This document shows, piece by piece, positions 1 to 8,825 of a stretch of DNA of 64,000 nucleotides; the first letter of the stretch is position 1; each line of letters begins with the position of its first letter. The notes below the pieces were generated by a model, which had not been told where the DNA came from, searched no databases, and worked only from the letters and a program-made list of their open reading frames with translations. The translations under genes and the position numbers were made by a program. The stretch comes from Naasia sp. (GTDB lineage: Bacteria; Actinomycetota; Actinomycetes; Actinomycetales; Microbacteriaceae): positions 91,216 to 155,215 of the forward strand of contig JAODAX010000029.1 in NCBI GenBank assembly GCA_025463675.1, written 5' to 3'.

Positions 1-458
1 TTGAGCACCTCACCGAGCAGCGCGTACATGCCGAGGAAGAAGATCTGCGGGAGGCACCAGAAGGCGAACGCGGTTGCGAGGTCCCGGTCCGGGGCGTCGC
101 CGCTCGAGATGGTGAACAGCCCCACCAGCAGCGGCGCCGCCAGGGTGGCGACGATCGCGACGCCCGCGAACACGGTGAGCCCCAGGGTGACCAGCTTGTT
201 GACGTAGCCGCTGCCGCCGTCCGGCGAGCTGCTCGCCCGCACGATCTGCGGCACGAGGACGGCCGAGAGCAGGCCGCCGCCGATGACGGCGTAGATGCTG
301 TTCGGCACGATCGTCGCCACGGCGAACGCGTCGCCGCTGGTGCTCTTCACGACCCCGCCGAGCGCCTGCGCGATGGCGATCGCCTTGACGAAGCCGAGCA
401 GCCGGGACACGACGGTGCCCGATGCGAGGAGTGCGCTCGCGCGCCCGACCCCGCTCAC
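1..458 (-). CDS. murJ: MurJ lipid II flippase, N-terminal part (runs off window)
   Basis: The first 152 codons of a polytopic membrane protein of the MurJ/MviN (MOP) family, which flips lipid II across the cytoplasmic membrane for peptidoglycan synthesis. The visible part begins MSGVGRASALLASGTVVSRL and continues with the family-typical LLGF segment, hydrophobic helices at about residues 47-70 and 90-115, and an aromatic stretch near 130. The GTG start at 458-456 overlaps the TGA of the upstream DUF6049 gene (455-457) as GTGA, so translation is probably coupled. The order pcnA / DUF6049 / murJ matches the conserved actinobacterial locus (Rv3907c-Rv3910 in M. tuberculosis). The 3' end lies outside the window. 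Confidence 0.93.
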   Translation of the reverse strand, partial: MSGVGRASALLASGTVVSRLLGFVKAIAIAQALGGVVKSTSGDAFAVATIVPNSIYAVIGGGLLSAVLVPQIVRASSSPDGGSGYVNKLVTLGLTVFAGVAIVATLAAPLLVGLFTISSGDAPDRDLATAFAFWCLPQIFFLGMYALLGEVL

Positions 459-2593
459 GCGGCGGTCCCGGTGTCCTTGCGCCGTTTGCGGACGTTGCGG
501 AACAGCCCGAAACCGAACAGGCCCGCCACCAGGACGCCGATCACGATGAGGCCGACCGTCTCCCACTCCGCCTGCACGTCGAGCAGCAGCCGCGCAGGGG
601 CACCCACCGGCACCCCGTTGACCGGGTTCGTGGCCTGGACGTCGAGGGCGACCCGGCCGTTAGCGATCGTCTCAGCCGGCATGTTGACGCGCACGATGGA
701 AGCCGCAGCGATGGTCGCGGTGACGTCCTCAACCAGGAGCCGGCCGTTGCTCGGGCGGCCGCTGAAGGCGAGGGTGACCGGGTAGTCGAGGTCGTTCTCG
801 ACGTAGAAGGGCACCTCGACGAAGGCCCCGGGCGCGAAGATGTCGCTCGAGGTGATGGTCACCGAGTTCAGGACCTCCTCGAACCGCTTGCGGAGGTCGG
901 CGGCCGCCGTCGCCCACGGCTCGGGCAGCTTGACCCACTGGGCCGACAGCAGGGCCAGCAGCCGCAGCCGCTCCCGGCCAGTGAGCAGCTCGGGACGCTC
1001 GATCACCGTGGCGAAGTCGGCGATGGCCCGGTCCGCGGCCAGCAGCTCGCCGACCGTCCCCGCGCGCGGGTCGGCGCCTGCGCCCTCCCGCAGCGGGAGC
1101 TCGGTGGCCGGCTGCCCCAGGCTCTCCAGGGCCTGGGCGGCCACCCAGGGCAGCGACCGGAGGCCGGTGAGGGCGGAGAGCAGGTTCTCGGTGGAGGTGG
1201 GCACCGAGCGGTCGAGCGCAACCACGAGCGGGCCGGCCGCATCGGCTGCGCTGGCCGCGAGGAGTGCGGTCGTGTCCGCGAGGGAACGGCGTCCCTCCGC
1301 CTCCCCCGCCGCGAAGGCGGCGCCGGAGAGGGCTTCCGACAGCGTGGTGTCGATCACGATGGCGCTGCCGCCGTCGACGGTCACGGTGGCCGGCGGCACG
1401 ACCGGTGCGTCGACCGACGCCGAGGGGACGAGGAAGCGGCTGTACCCGGATGCCGCCCAGTACGCGGCGTCGCCGGTGGTCACCGTGGTCGGCCACACCA
1501 GGTCGGTGAAGTCGTACTCCCAGTCGAGGAGATCTTCGCTGGTCGGCACACCGGTGGTCGGGGCGGTGGGAGCCGGTGTCGGCGTCGCCGGAGACGGAGC
1601 GGTCGGCGTCGCTCCCCCGACGGCTGTTCCGCCTGCCGTTCCGTCCCCCGCGACCCCATCAGCGCCGGTTCCGTCGGCGCCGCCCAGGTCGGTGCCGTCC
1701 GGGAAGTTCGCGGGGTCGATGGAGGACTCGAACGAGATCGGCGCCAGCAGCGCGGGCGCACCGGCCGCGCGCTGCAGGGACGGGTCGGCGTCGGCGTACT
1801 GCAGGGGGAAGACGGTGTTGTCCGCGGCGCGCAGGCGCCGGAGCCAGCCGACCGCGCTGTCCGGCGCTGTGCTGCCGAGCGCGCGGATCGACGCGGGTAT
1901 GCGCGGGTCGAGCGCGAGAACCGCTGGCGTGCCGAGCGCGGCGTCGAGCTTCCGCTGCAGGTTCCCGTTCGGCGATGTGTAGGCCTCGAGCTCGCTCGCG
2001 TCGAGGAGGCCGGCGTCGCCTGGCGGCGTGCTGAGAGGTATCACCGTCACCAGGCCCACGGCCGCCGGGGCGGGGCCCTCCTCCCAGACGAAGCCCGAGG
2101 CGGATCCCGCGACGGTCTCGCCACCTGCGCGAAGCTCCGCGGTCAGCAGGTGCGCCCCCCAGCCGGTGCCCGTCAGCAGTGCGTCGACTTCCGGAGCGGC
2201 CAGCCCGAAGGCGACGGGGGTGCCCGTGCCGGCCGGCAAGCCCGGCAGCGGGACGGTCCCCAGCTCCACGGTGTCGATGTCGTCGGCGCCGGATGCCTGC
2301 AGCCCGCGCTCGAGGTCGGCGCGCTCCAGTGCCGTGCCCGAGACGCGCAGGACCAGCTGGCCGGCGGGCAGGGCGCTGTCGCCGCGGTTCACCACGGATC
2401 CGGTGACCGAGATCCCCTCCCCCGGGCGCACGACGGCTGGGGAGACGGCCACGGTGATCGCGGCCGCCGTTGCTGCGGATTCCGCCGTCGCCGCCAGCGG
2501 CGGCGCCGTGGCGAAAACCGGGAACGCTCCGGGAACGGCGAGTGCGGGCAGAACACCGAGCACCGCCGCGAGCAGAGCTCCGGCCGCTCGCAT
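455..2593 (-). CDS. DUF6049 family secreted, membrane-anchored protein
   Basis: A 712-residue protein of unknown biochemical function, conserved in Actinobacteria between pcnA and murJ. The N-terminus (MRAAGALLAAVLGVLPALAV) is a signal peptide. A large extracytoplasmic region follows, with Ig-like beta segments near both ends and an Ala/Thr/Pro/Gly-rich low-complexity linker at about residues 290-350. A single C-terminal membrane helix (GLIVIGVLVAGLFGFGLF) precedes the basic tail RNVRKRRKD. I chose the ATG at 2593-2591 because it begins the signal peptide; a GTG one codon earlier is possible and the frame stays open far upstream into pcnA. Position next to murJ suggests a role in cell-wall assembly, which is inference only. 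Confidence 0.85.
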   Translation of the reverse strand: MRAAGALLAAVLGVLPALAVPGAFPVFATAPPLAATAESAATAAAITVAVSPAVVRPGEGISVTGSVVNRGDSALPAGQLVLRVSGTALERADLERGLQASGADDIDTVELGTVPLPGLPAGTGTPVAFGLAAPEVDALLTGTGWGAHLLTAELRAGGETVAGSASGFVWEEGPAPAAVGLVTVIPLSTPPGDAGLLDASELEAYTSPNGNLQRKLDAALGTPAVLALDPRIPASIRALGSTAPDSAVGWLRRLRAADNTVFPLQYADADPSLQRAAGAPALLAPISFESSIDPANFPDGTDLGGADGTGADGVAGDGTAGGTAVGGATPTAPSPATPTPAPTAPTTGVPTSEDLLDWEYDFTDLVWPTTVTTGDAAYWAASGYSRFLVPSASVDAPVVPPATVTVDGGSAIVIDTTLSEALSGAAFAAGEAEGRRSLADTTALLAASAADAAGPLVVALDRSVPTSTENLLSALTGLRSLPWVAAQALESLGQPATELPLREGAGADPRAGTVGELLAADRAIADFATVIERPELLTGRERLRLLALLSAQWVKLPEPWATAAADLRKRFEEVLNSVTITSSDIFAPGAFVEVPFYVENDLDYPVTLAFSGRPSNGRLLVEDVTATIAAASIVRVNMPAETIANGRVALDVQATNPVNGVPVGAPARLLLDVQAEWETVGLIVIGVLVAGLFGFGLFRNVRKRRKDTGTAA

Positions 2594-2720
2594 CACGCCG
2601 GGATCGCCGCGCTCGCGGCCGTCCTCGACGCTCCCATGGGAAGGAAGTCTAGGCGGTGCGGCTCCCTCCGCCCCGGCTGCGGACCCGGTGCGGCACGGCC
2701 CGCAACTAGCATTGAGGACC

Positions 2721-4178
2721 ATGGACAGCGCGGCGGCCGCCCTCGACCGCCTCACCCGGGTGGCGCAGTCGCCACCCGTCGCGCGCCTCGCCTCCGCGTT
2801 CGCCGAGGCGGGCGCCGAGCTCGCGCTGGTCGGCGGGCCCGTGCGGGACGCGTTCCTCGCCAGGCCACTGCTCGACCTCGACTTCACGACGGACGCTCAC
2901 CCGGACCGCATCCTCGAGATCGTCCGACCGGTCGCGTCCACGCATTGGGATGTCGGCCGAGCGTTCGGCACCATCGGCGCGCTGGTCGCCGGCGAGAAGG
3001 TGGAGATCACCACCTACCGATCGGACAGCTACAACGAGCAGTCACGGAAGCCCGAGGTGCGCTTCGGCTCGAGCCTCGAGGAGGACCTCGTCCGGCGCGA
3101 CTTCACCGTGAACGCGATGGCGCTGCGTCTGCCGGAGCGGGTCCTCGTCGACCCGACCGGCGGGATCGAGGACCTGATGGCCCGCCGGCTGCGCACGCCT
3201 CAACTGCCCGACGTGTCGTTCTCGGATGACCCGCTGCGGATGATGCGGGCCGCGCGCTTCACGGCCCAGCTCGGCTTCACGGTCGACGGCGACGCCCGGG
3301 CATCGATGGCCGACCTCGCCGAGCGGCTCGAGATCGTCTCGGCGGAGCGCATCCGCGAGGAACTGTCCCGCCTGGTGCTCGCCGGGACGCCCCGGGAGGG
3401 CATCGAGCTGCTCGTCGACACCGGCCTTGCCGACCGCTTCCTGCCCGAGCTGTCGGCCCTGCGCCGCACCGTCGACGCGGAGCACCGGCACAAGGACGTC
3501 TACCAGCACTCCCTCACCGTGCTCGAGCAGGCGATCAAGCTCGAAGGCGAGCGCGGTCGCCAGCCGGACCTCGTCCTCCGGCTGGCCGCTCTCCTGCACG
3601 ACATCGGCAAGCCGGCCACCCGGCGGTTTGAGGGCGGCGGCACAGTGACCTTCCACCACCACGACGTGGTCGGGGCGAAGCTCGCGCGCAAGCGGCTGCG
3701 CGCGCTGCGCTACGACAACGACACGATCGCGCGCGTGTCCACCCTCATCGAGCTGCACCAGCGGTTCTTCGGCTACACCGAGGGCGTCTGGACCGACTCG
3801 GCGGTGCGCCGCTACGCCCGCGACGCCGAGGAGCAGCTCGAGCAGCTGCACATCCTGACCCGGGCGGACGTCACCACCCGGAACCGGAGGAAGGCGGAGC
3901 GGCTCGCCACCGCATACGACTCACTGGAGCAGCGCATCGGCGAGTTGGCGGAGCAGGAGGAGCTCGCCGCGGTCCGCCCCGACCTCGACGGGGAGCAGAT
4001 CATGGCGATCCTCGGGGTGAAGCCGGGCCCCGCCGTCGGGCGTGCCTACCGGCATCTGCTCGAGGTGCGCCTCGACGAGGGACCGCTCGGCCAGGAGGCG
4101 GCCCGGGAACGCCTGCTCGACTGGTGGCAGCAGCAACCGGAAGGCGGCGTGTTGCCGGGCACCGACAGCGCCCGCTAA
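2721..4178 (+). CDS. pcnA: CCA-adding tRNA nucleotidyltransferase with HD domain
   Basis: Adds or repairs the 3' CCA end of tRNAs using CTP and ATP. The 485-residue protein has the class II nucleotidyltransferase head: LVGGPVRD at about residues 36-43, the metal-binding DLDFTTDA near 53, and RRDFTVNAMA near 130. A C-terminal HD phosphohydrolase domain contains LLHDIGKPATRR and HHHDVVGAKLA. The single tRNA gene in this window does not encode CCA, so the enzyme is needed. The ATG at 2721 is preceded by TAGCAT (2707-2712) with only 8 nt between, which suggests a leaderless transcript. It is divergent from DUF6049. Confidence 0.95.
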   Translation: MDSAAAALDRLTRVAQSPPVARLASAFAEAGAELALVGGPVRDAFLARPLLDLDFTTDAHPDRILEIVRPVASTHWDVGRAFGTIGALVAGEKVEITTYRSDSYNEQSRKPEVRFGSSLEEDLVRRDFTVNAMALRLPERVLVDPTGGIEDLMARRLRTPQLPDVSFSDDPLRMMRAARFTAQLGFTVDGDARASMADLAERLEIVSAERIREELSRLVLAGTPREGIELLVDTGLADRFLPELSALRRTVDAEHRHKDVYQHSLTVLEQAIKLEGERGRQPDLVLRLAALLHDIGKPATRRFEGGGTVTFHHHDVVGAKLARKRLRALRYDNDTIARVSTLIELHQRFFGYTEGVWTDSAVRRYARDAEEQLEQLHILTRADVTTRNRRKAERLATAYDSLEQRIGELAEQEELAAVRPDLDGEQIMAILGVKPGPAVGRAYRHLLEVRLDEGPLGQEAARERLLDWWQQQPEGGVLPGTDSAR

Positions 4179-4244
4179 GCTACTGCGGTTGTCCGGTTTC
4201 GTGCCGGACGTGCACACACCCTCCTGTTGCAGAAGTACTGCAAC
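4152..4244 (+). promoter_or_regulatory. Promoter and structured leader of the rpsF operon
   Basis: A candidate promoter sits in the end of pcnA: TTGCCG at 4152-4157, 18 nt, TAAGCT at 4176-4181 (overlapping the pcnA stop). The predicted leader carries two perfect hairpins: GTCCGG/CCGGAC at 4191-4196 and 4204-4209, and GTTGCAG/CTGCAAC at 4226-4232 and 4238-4244. The Shine-Dalgarno AAGGAGG follows just before rpsF. Known S6:S18 complexes repress their own operon by binding the rpsF leader in many bacteria. Whether these hairpins are that site is inference; I did not match the published consensus. Confidence 0.45.
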
Positions 4245-4270
4245 CGTTCTAGTCCGAAGGAGGTGGGTCA

Positions 4271-4711
4271 GTGACGCACAAATACGAACTCATGGTCATT
4301 CTCGACCCGGAGATCGACGAGAGGACCGTGGCTCCCAGCCTCGACAAGTTCCTCGGCGTGATCCGGAACGCCGGTGGCACCGTCGACAATGTCGACGTGT
4401 GGGGCCGCCGCCGTCTCGCGTACGAGATCAACAAGAAGACCGAAGGCATTTACGCCGTCGTGAACCTCACGTCGACGTCCGAGGCAGCCAAGGAGCTGGA
4501 TCGCCAGCTCGGCCTGTCCGAGGCCGTCCTGCGCACCAAGGTGCTGCGGGCCGAGGAGGCAGTCGCCCGTGTGGCTGCTGCCGCCGTCGCCGCGGCTGAG
4601 GCCGCCGCTGCTGCTCCGGTTGCTGCTCCTGCTCCGGCTCCCGCCGCTGCTCCGGTTGCTGCTCCGGCTCCCGCCGCCGCTCCGGCCGACGCAGCACCGA
4701 GCGGACGCTGA
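4271..4711 (+). CDS. rpsF: 30S ribosomal protein S6 with long Ala/Pro tail
   Basis: Binds S18 and 16S rRNA in the platform of the small subunit. Residues 1-98 form the normal S6 fold ([17 protein letters not shown], then [19 protein letters not shown]). Residues from about 99 to 146 are an almost pure Ala/Pro/Val extension, making the protein about 50 residues longer than the usual 95-100. The GTG start at 4271 has an AAGGAGG Shine-Dalgarno at optimal distance. It heads the conserved rpsF-ssb-rpsR-rplI operon. Confidence 0.96.
   Translation: MTHKYELMVILDPEIDERTVAPSLDKFLGVIRNAGGTVDNVDVWGRRRLAYEINKKTEGIYAVVNLTSTSEAAKELDRQLGLSEAVLRTKVLRAEEAVARVAAAAVAAAEAAAAAPVAAPAPAPAAAPVAAPAPAAAPADAAPSGR
4611..4690 (+). 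repeat. 36-bp tandem repeat encoding the S6 Ala/Pro tail
   Basis: CTGCTCCGGTTGCTGCTCC begins at 4611 and again at 4647, giving a 36-bp imperfect tandem unit of slightly over two copies. It encodes 12-residue units of the type [12 protein letters not shown]. Such units can expand or contract by slippage, so tail length may vary between strains. Confidence 0.75.
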
Positions 4712-4714
4712 GCC

Positions 4715-5233
4715 GTGGCCGGCGAGACGATCATCACGGTCGTCGGCAACCTCACCGCCGACCCTGAGCTCCGCTACACCCAAGGCGGACTCGCCGTCGC
4801 GAACTTCACGATCGCGTCGACGCCCCGCACGTTCGACCGTCAGGCGAACGACTGGAAGGACGGCGAGGCGCTGTTCCTCCGCGCGTCCGTGTGGCGCGAG
4901 TTCGCCGAGCATGTCGCCGGGTCCCTCACCAAGGGCTCGCGCGTCGTCGCGACCGGCCGGCTGAAGCAGCGCTCGTACGAGACGAAGGAAGGCGAGCGGC
5001 GCACGTCGATCGAGCTGGAGGTCGACGAGATCGGCCCCTCGCTCCGCTACGCGACCGCGCAGGTCACCCGTGCAACGGGTGGCGGCGGTGGCGGCCGCGG
5101 CGTCTCCTCCGGTGGCGGGGACGAGCCGTGGGCTCCGGCAGCTGCCTCGTCCCCCGCGGCGACCTCCCCGTCATCGTCCGGTGGTGACGTCTGGAACACT
5201 CCGGGCGCCTACGACGACGACACCCCCTTCTGA
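4715..5233 (+). CDS. ssb: Single-stranded DNA-binding protein
   Basis: Coats single-stranded DNA in replication, repair and recombination. An N-terminal OB fold (about residues 1-112; [19 protein letters not shown]) is followed by a flexible Gly/Ser/Pro/Ala linker. The acidic C-terminal tip DDDTPF recruits partner proteins such as helicases and polymerase subunits. Length 172 matches actinobacterial SSBs. The GTG start lies 3 nt after the rpsF stop. DnaB, a functional partner, is the next operon downstream. Confidence 0.96.
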   Translation: MAGETIITVVGNLTADPELRYTQGGLAVANFTIASTPRTFDRQANDWKDGEALFLRASVWREFAEHVAGSLTKGSRVVATGRLKQRSYETKEGERRTSIELEVDEIGPSLRYATAQVTRATGGGGGGRGVSSGGGDEPWAPAAASSPAATSPSSSGGDVWNTPGAYDDDTPF

Positions 5234-5262
5234 TCTCCCCTTTCCACAGTTAGGAACTACGC

Positions 5263-5520
5263 ATGGCTGGCAAGTCACGCGGCGACAGCCGCAAGCCTCG
5301 CGTCAAGGGCGGCAAGACCGCTGCTCCCGCGAAGGCCATCAAGGTCGGCGTCATCGACTACAAGGACGTCGCGACGCTCCGCAAGTTCATCTCCGAGCGC
5401 GGCAAGATCCGCGCTCGCCGCATCACCGGTGTCTCGGTGCAGGAGCAGCGCCTCATCGCGCGGGCCGTGAAGAACGCCCGTGAGATGGCTCTGCTCCCGT
5501 ACGCGGGCTCGGGCCGCTAG
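5263..5520 (+). CDS. rpsR: 30S ribosomal protein S18, cysteine-free form
   Basis: S18 partners S6 on the 30S platform. The 85-residue protein has the conserved core [19 protein letters not shown] and ends with [14 protein letters not shown]. The N-terminal position where zinc-type S18 carries cysteines reads [10 protein letters not shown], so this is a C-minus (non-zinc) form. ATG start at 5263. It lies between ssb and rplI in the standard order. Confidence 0.96.
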   Translation: MAGKSRGDSRKPRVKGGKTAAPAKAIKVGVIDYKDVATLRKFISERGKIRARRITGVSVQEQRLIARAVKNAREMALLPYAGSGR

Positions 5521-5528
5521 GAGTCACG

Positions 5529-5981
5529 ATGTCCAAGCTCATCCTCACCCACGAGGTCACCGGCCTCGGCGCGCCCGGTGACGTCGTCGACGTCAAAAAC
5601 GGGTACGCGCGCAACTACCTGGTCCCGTCCGGCTTCGCCGTGCCGTGGACCCGCGGCGGCGAGAAGCAGATCGCCTCGATCAAGGCGGCCCGCGCGGCTC
5701 GCGAGCTGGCCACGCACGAGGAGGCCGAGCAGCTCAAGCAGAAGCTCGAGCAGTCTCCGGTCACCCTGACCGTCAAGGCGGGCACCGGCGGACGTCTCTT
5801 CGGCTCGGTCAAGACCAGCGACGTGGCGGACGCCGTGGCGGCCGCCGGTCTCGGCACGATCGACAAGCGCAAGATCGAGCTCTCCAGCACGATCCGCGCG
5901 ACCGGCTCCCACGAGGCGACGGTGCGACTCCGCGAAGACGTCGCGGCGACCATCGCGCTCAACGTGGTGGCGGGCCGCTAG
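5529..5981 (+). CDS. rplI: 50S ribosomal protein L9
   Basis: L9 binds 23S rRNA and extends from the large subunit, helping to maintain reading frame. The 150-residue protein shows the N-terminal rRNA-binding signature [19 protein letters not shown], a long connecting helix rich in Glu/Lys/Gln at about residues 45-78, and a C-terminal domain with [17 protein letters not shown]. It is the last gene of the rpsF operon and is followed within 16 nt by a strong terminator hairpin. Confidence 0.96.
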   Translation: MSKLILTHEVTGLGAPGDVVDVKNGYARNYLVPSGFAVPWTRGGEKQIASIKAARAARELATHEEAEQLKQKLEQSPVTLTVKAGTGGRLFGSVKTSDVADAVAAAGLGTIDKRKIELSSTIRATGSHEATVRLREDVAATIALNVVAGR

Positions 5982-5996
5982 CTCGAACACTCCAGG

Positions 5997-6026
5997 ACGG
6001 CGGCACGGGGCGACCCGTGCCGCCGT
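5997..6026 (+). terminator. Transcription terminator after rplI
   Basis: A perfect 13-bp stem, ACGGCGGCACGGG (5997-6009) with CCCGTGCCGCCGT (6014-6026), closes a 4-nt loop. A long U tract is absent, as is common in high-GC actinobacteria. Position directly after the rpsF operon supports a terminator role. Confidence 0.8.
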
Positions 6027-6029
6027 TCG

Positions 6030-6551
6030 GCGTTCCCGGAGGAACGAGGAGGGCTCGGGGCCTGCGGGTCGCGCCTCCGGCCGCCCTGCCGCACGACCGT
6101 CCCTCAACAGGCCCGGGTTGGGGCCAACAGGCTGGGACGCCCTTGTAGGGCCTGCCGAGGGCCGATGAGCCTGTTGAGCGCAGGCGGCGTCGGACGCGCG
6201 CGAGGTGCGGGCCGGGCGCGGGCGGTGCGGCGACGGCACCTCCTCGGCACCGCAGGCAACCTTCGACCACGGCTTGAAGCCAGTTGTCCCCAGCCGGGTC
6301 CTTGGACAGAGAATTCGCTGATCTCGGGCGGTTCTGCCGAGTGATACCAGGCGTTCTCCCCAGGGTTCTCCCAAGGCGACACGCGGCCTTCCCCGGATTT
6401 GTCCACAGGTCTGTGCACACCGGTGGAAACCGGGCGCGGGGTAACGTCGGGGAGTCGCGGTGCCTGGGGGGGCGCCGCGACCGGGGTGTCAGGGGTAGGC
6501 GCTTCGATGGGGGCCGCGTCGAGCGGTACAGGGGATTCGGGGAGGCACGCG
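6030..6551. other. Gene-free gap before dnaB with DnaA box and inverted repeats
   Basis: No convincing protein gene is seen on either strand. It holds an exact TTGTCCACA, the actinobacterial DnaA-box consensus, at 6399-6407 and a one-mismatch copy TTGTCCCCA at 6284-6292. CTCAACAGGC (6103-6112) pairs perfectly with GCCTGTTGAG (6169-6178), and CAACAGGCT (6125-6133) can also pair with AGCCTGTTG (6168-6176), so alternative foldings exist. TAACGT at 6442-6447 is a possible -10 element for dnaB, without a clear -35. Confidence 0.5.
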
Positions 6552-7922
6552 ATGTCGATCGCACATCTGGGGCTGGCGCCCGAGGCGGGCACGGAGCTGC
6601 GCGCAGCTCGCACGCCGCCGCACGACCTGCTTGCCGAGCAGAGCGCGCTCGGCGGCATGCTGCTCAGCAAGGATGCGGTCGCCGACGTCCTCGAGGCCGT
6701 CAAGGGCGTCGACTTCTACGTGCCGAAGCACGAGGTCATCTTCGAGGCGGTCCTCAACCTCTATGCGCACGGTCAGCCGACCGACGTCATCACGGTCACC
6801 GACGAGCTCACCAAGGCCGGTGACCTCGCCCGCGCCGGCGGCGCCGACTACCTGCACACGCTCACCAGCATCGTTCCCACCGCCGCGAACGCCGGCTTCT
6901 ACGCGGAGATCGTCGCCGAGCGTGCAGTGCTGCGCCGGCTCGTCGACGCGGGCACCCGCATCGTGCAGATGGGCTACGCGGCCGAAGGGGAGGTCGCCGA
7001 CCTCGTCAACAACGCGCAGGCTGAGATCTACGGCATCACCCGCGAGAAGGAGGCCGAGGACTACGTCCCGCTGACCGAGGCGGTCCAGGTCGCGATCGAC
7101 GAGATCGAGGCGGCATCGAGCCGCGACGGCTCCATGACCGGCGTCCCCACCGGCTTCGCGGAGCTGGACGACCTCACGAACGGGCTGCACCCCGGTCAGA
7201 TGATCGTCGTCGCCGCCCGTCCCGCGATGGGAAAGTCGACGCTCGCGCTCGACTTCGCGCGGTCAGCGTCCATCAAGGCGAACATGCCCTCGGTGTTCTT
7301 CTCGCTGGAGATGGGCAAGAGCGAGATCGCGATGCGCCTCATGTCGGCCGAGGCGTCCATCCCGCTCCAGCACATGCGCAAGGGAACCCTGCACACCGAC
7401 GACTGGACGAAGCTCGCCCAGGTGCGCGGCCGCATCAACGACGCTCCCCTGTACATCGACGACAGCCCCAACATGACGCTCGTCGAGATCCGCGCCAAGT
7501 GCCGTCGGCTCAAGCAGAAGGTCGGCCTGAAGCTCGTCGTCATCGACTACCTGCAGCTGATGACCTCGGGCAAGAAGGTGGAGAGCCGCCAGCAGGAGGT
7601 CTCGGAGTTCTCCCGGGCCCTGAAGCTGCTGGCCAAGGAGCTGCAGGTGCCGGTCATCGCTCTGTCCCAGCTGAACCGTGGTCCCGAGCAGCGGGCCGAC
7701 AAGCTGCCCGCCATCTCCGACCTCCGCGAATCCGGCTCGATCGAGCAGGACGCGGACATGGTGATCCTGCTGCACCGCGAGGCCGCCTACGACAAGGACA
7801 GCCCCCGCGCCGGCGAGGCAGACCTCATCGTCGCCAAGCACCGCAACGGTCCCACGCGCACCGTCACGGTGGGCTTCCACGGCCACTACTCGCGCTTCGT
7901 CGATCTGCCGCCCGGGTCCTGA
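6552..7922 (+). CDS. dnaB: Replicative DNA helicase DnaB
   Basis: Hexameric 5'-3' helicase that opens the replication fork. The 456-residue protein has the N-terminal DnaB domain (HDLLAEQSALGGMLLS, about residues 24-125). A RecA-like ATPase domain follows, with PTGFAELDDLTNGLHPGQ and the Walker A ARPAMGKST near residue 225, and LKLVVIDYLQLM as Walker B. No intein interrupts it. The ATG at 6552 is chosen because GGGAGG lies 7 nt upstream and family homology begins there; the open frame extends upstream without matching DnaB. Confidence 0.97.
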   Translation: MSIAHLGLAPEAGTELRAARTPPHDLLAEQSALGGMLLSKDAVADVLEAVKGVDFYVPKHEVIFEAVLNLYAHGQPTDVITVTDELTKAGDLARAGGADYLHTLTSIVPTAANAGFYAEIVAERAVLRRLVDAGTRIVQMGYAAEGEVADLVNNAQAEIYGITREKEAEDYVPLTEAVQVAIDEIEAASSRDGSMTGVPTGFAELDDLTNGLHPGQMIVVAARPAMGKSTLALDFARSASIKANMPSVFFSLEMGKSEIAMRLMSAEASIPLQHMRKGTLHTDDWTKLAQVRGRINDAPLYIDDSPNMTLVEIRAKCRRLKQKVGLKLVVIDYLQLMTSGKKVESRQQEVSEFSRALKLLAKELQVPVIALSQLNRGPEQRADKLPAISDLRESGSIEQDADMVILLHREAAYDKDSPRAGEADLIVAKHRNGPTRTVTVGFHGHYSRFVDLPPGS

Positions 7923-8016
7923 CCCGGCCCTGGGCGTTCCGGGCGCTCGGGAGGTCCCAGCGGGGTTGGCGTAGGCTGGGACGGGCCCGTCGGATGGCGG
8001 TCCGTACGGAGGAACC

Positions 8017-8565
8017 ATGACGACCGAGCGCTCGCGGATCGCGCTCGAAGCCCTCCCCCGCGGCGTGCTCGCCCTGCTGCTCGCCCTCGTGGTGACGTTC
8101 TCGCAGGACCACTCGCCGGCGTTGGGCCTCACCGTGTTCGGGCTGTGGGCGGTGCTGACCGGCGCCGCGATCGTCGCCCTCGGACGCCGTGCCCGCGCCC
8201 AACAGGGCCTCGCGGGCGGAGTCGTGCACATCTTCGGCGGCGCGCTCGCTCTCGCGGTGCTGCTCGTGGTCCCGGCGTCCGCGCCGGGACTCCTCGTGCC
8301 CGTGCTCGCCGGCACGCTGGCCCTCGCAGGCGGCCTCGACATCGCCGGTGGGCTCGCCCGCGGCACGGCTGCCGACGGCCTCGGCCGGGACGGCGTGGCC
8401 CTCGGCGCAGCCAACCTCCTCGTCGTCGTCGGAATGCTCGTCTTCGCGGGCGACCCGGTCGTCACCGTCGGCCTCCTCGGCGCATGGGCGGCGATCGCCG
8501 GCGTCTACCTCGTGATCGGCGCGCTCAGCGTGCCGGCCTCCGCCCGAAAGGCGCACTCCGCGTGA
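8017..8565 (+). CDS. Hypothetical six-helix membrane protein (HdeD/DUF308-like)
   Basis: A 182-residue protein with about six hydrophobic segments in a repeated pattern, reminiscent of the DUF308/HdeD family, though I see no diagnostic motif. Function is unknown. ATG at 8017 follows ACGGAGGA; a TAGGCT -10 element at about 7972 gives a short leader. The stop overlaps the next gene as GTGA (8562-8565), so the two form one unit. Confidence 0.7.
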   Translation: MTTERSRIALEALPRGVLALLLALVVTFSQDHSPALGLTVFGLWAVLTGAAIVALGRRARAQQGLAGGVVHIFGGALALAVLLVVPASAPGLLVPVLAGTLALAGGLDIAGGLARGTAADGLGRDGVALGAANLLVVVGMLVFAGDPVVTVGLLGAWAAIAGVYLVIGALSVPASARKAHSA

Positions 8566-8813
8566 ACGCTCAGCCCAGCCGGCGGGAGCGCTTCCGCCCG
8601 CTCGAACTCATCGGCCTCGCCTTCGTCGTGGCCATCTTCACCGGCGTCGTGGTGCTCATCACGGCGCGCGACATCCACCTGGCCGTCATCTTCTTCGGCG
8701 GGGCGTTCGTCGTCGCGCTGGTCGGGCTGGCAATGCTGGCGCTGGTGGCCGGGCCGATCGGGCCGGATCAGCCGGACGCCGTTGCGGAACGCCCCGGCGG
8801 CCCGCACACCTAG
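8562..8813 (+). CDS. Small two-helix membrane protein
   Basis: An 83-residue protein starting at GTG 8562 (VNAQPSRRERFRPLELIGLA), in frame overlap with the stop of the upstream membrane protein. Two hydrophobic segments at about residues 17-35 and 41-64 are separated by ARDIHLA. The C-terminus is hydrophilic. No family is recognised. It ends 12 nt before the convergent purB stop. Confidence 0.65.
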   Translation: MNAQPSRRERFRPLELIGLAFVVAIFTGVVVLITARDIHLAVIFFGGAFVVALVGLAMLALVAGPIGPDQPDAVAERPGGPHT

Positions 8814-8825
8814 GCTCCCACAGGC

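Noticed and set aside
422..3229. Long plus-strand frame opposite DUF6049
   Set aside because: Composition is Arg/Gly/Asp-rich without any recognisable motif; the minus strand has a signal peptide and a membrane anchor.
5959..6703. Open frames on the minus strand across the rplI-dnaB gap
   Set aside because: They run into the start of dnaB antisense, contain no family motif, have no ribosome-binding site and cross the rplI terminator region.
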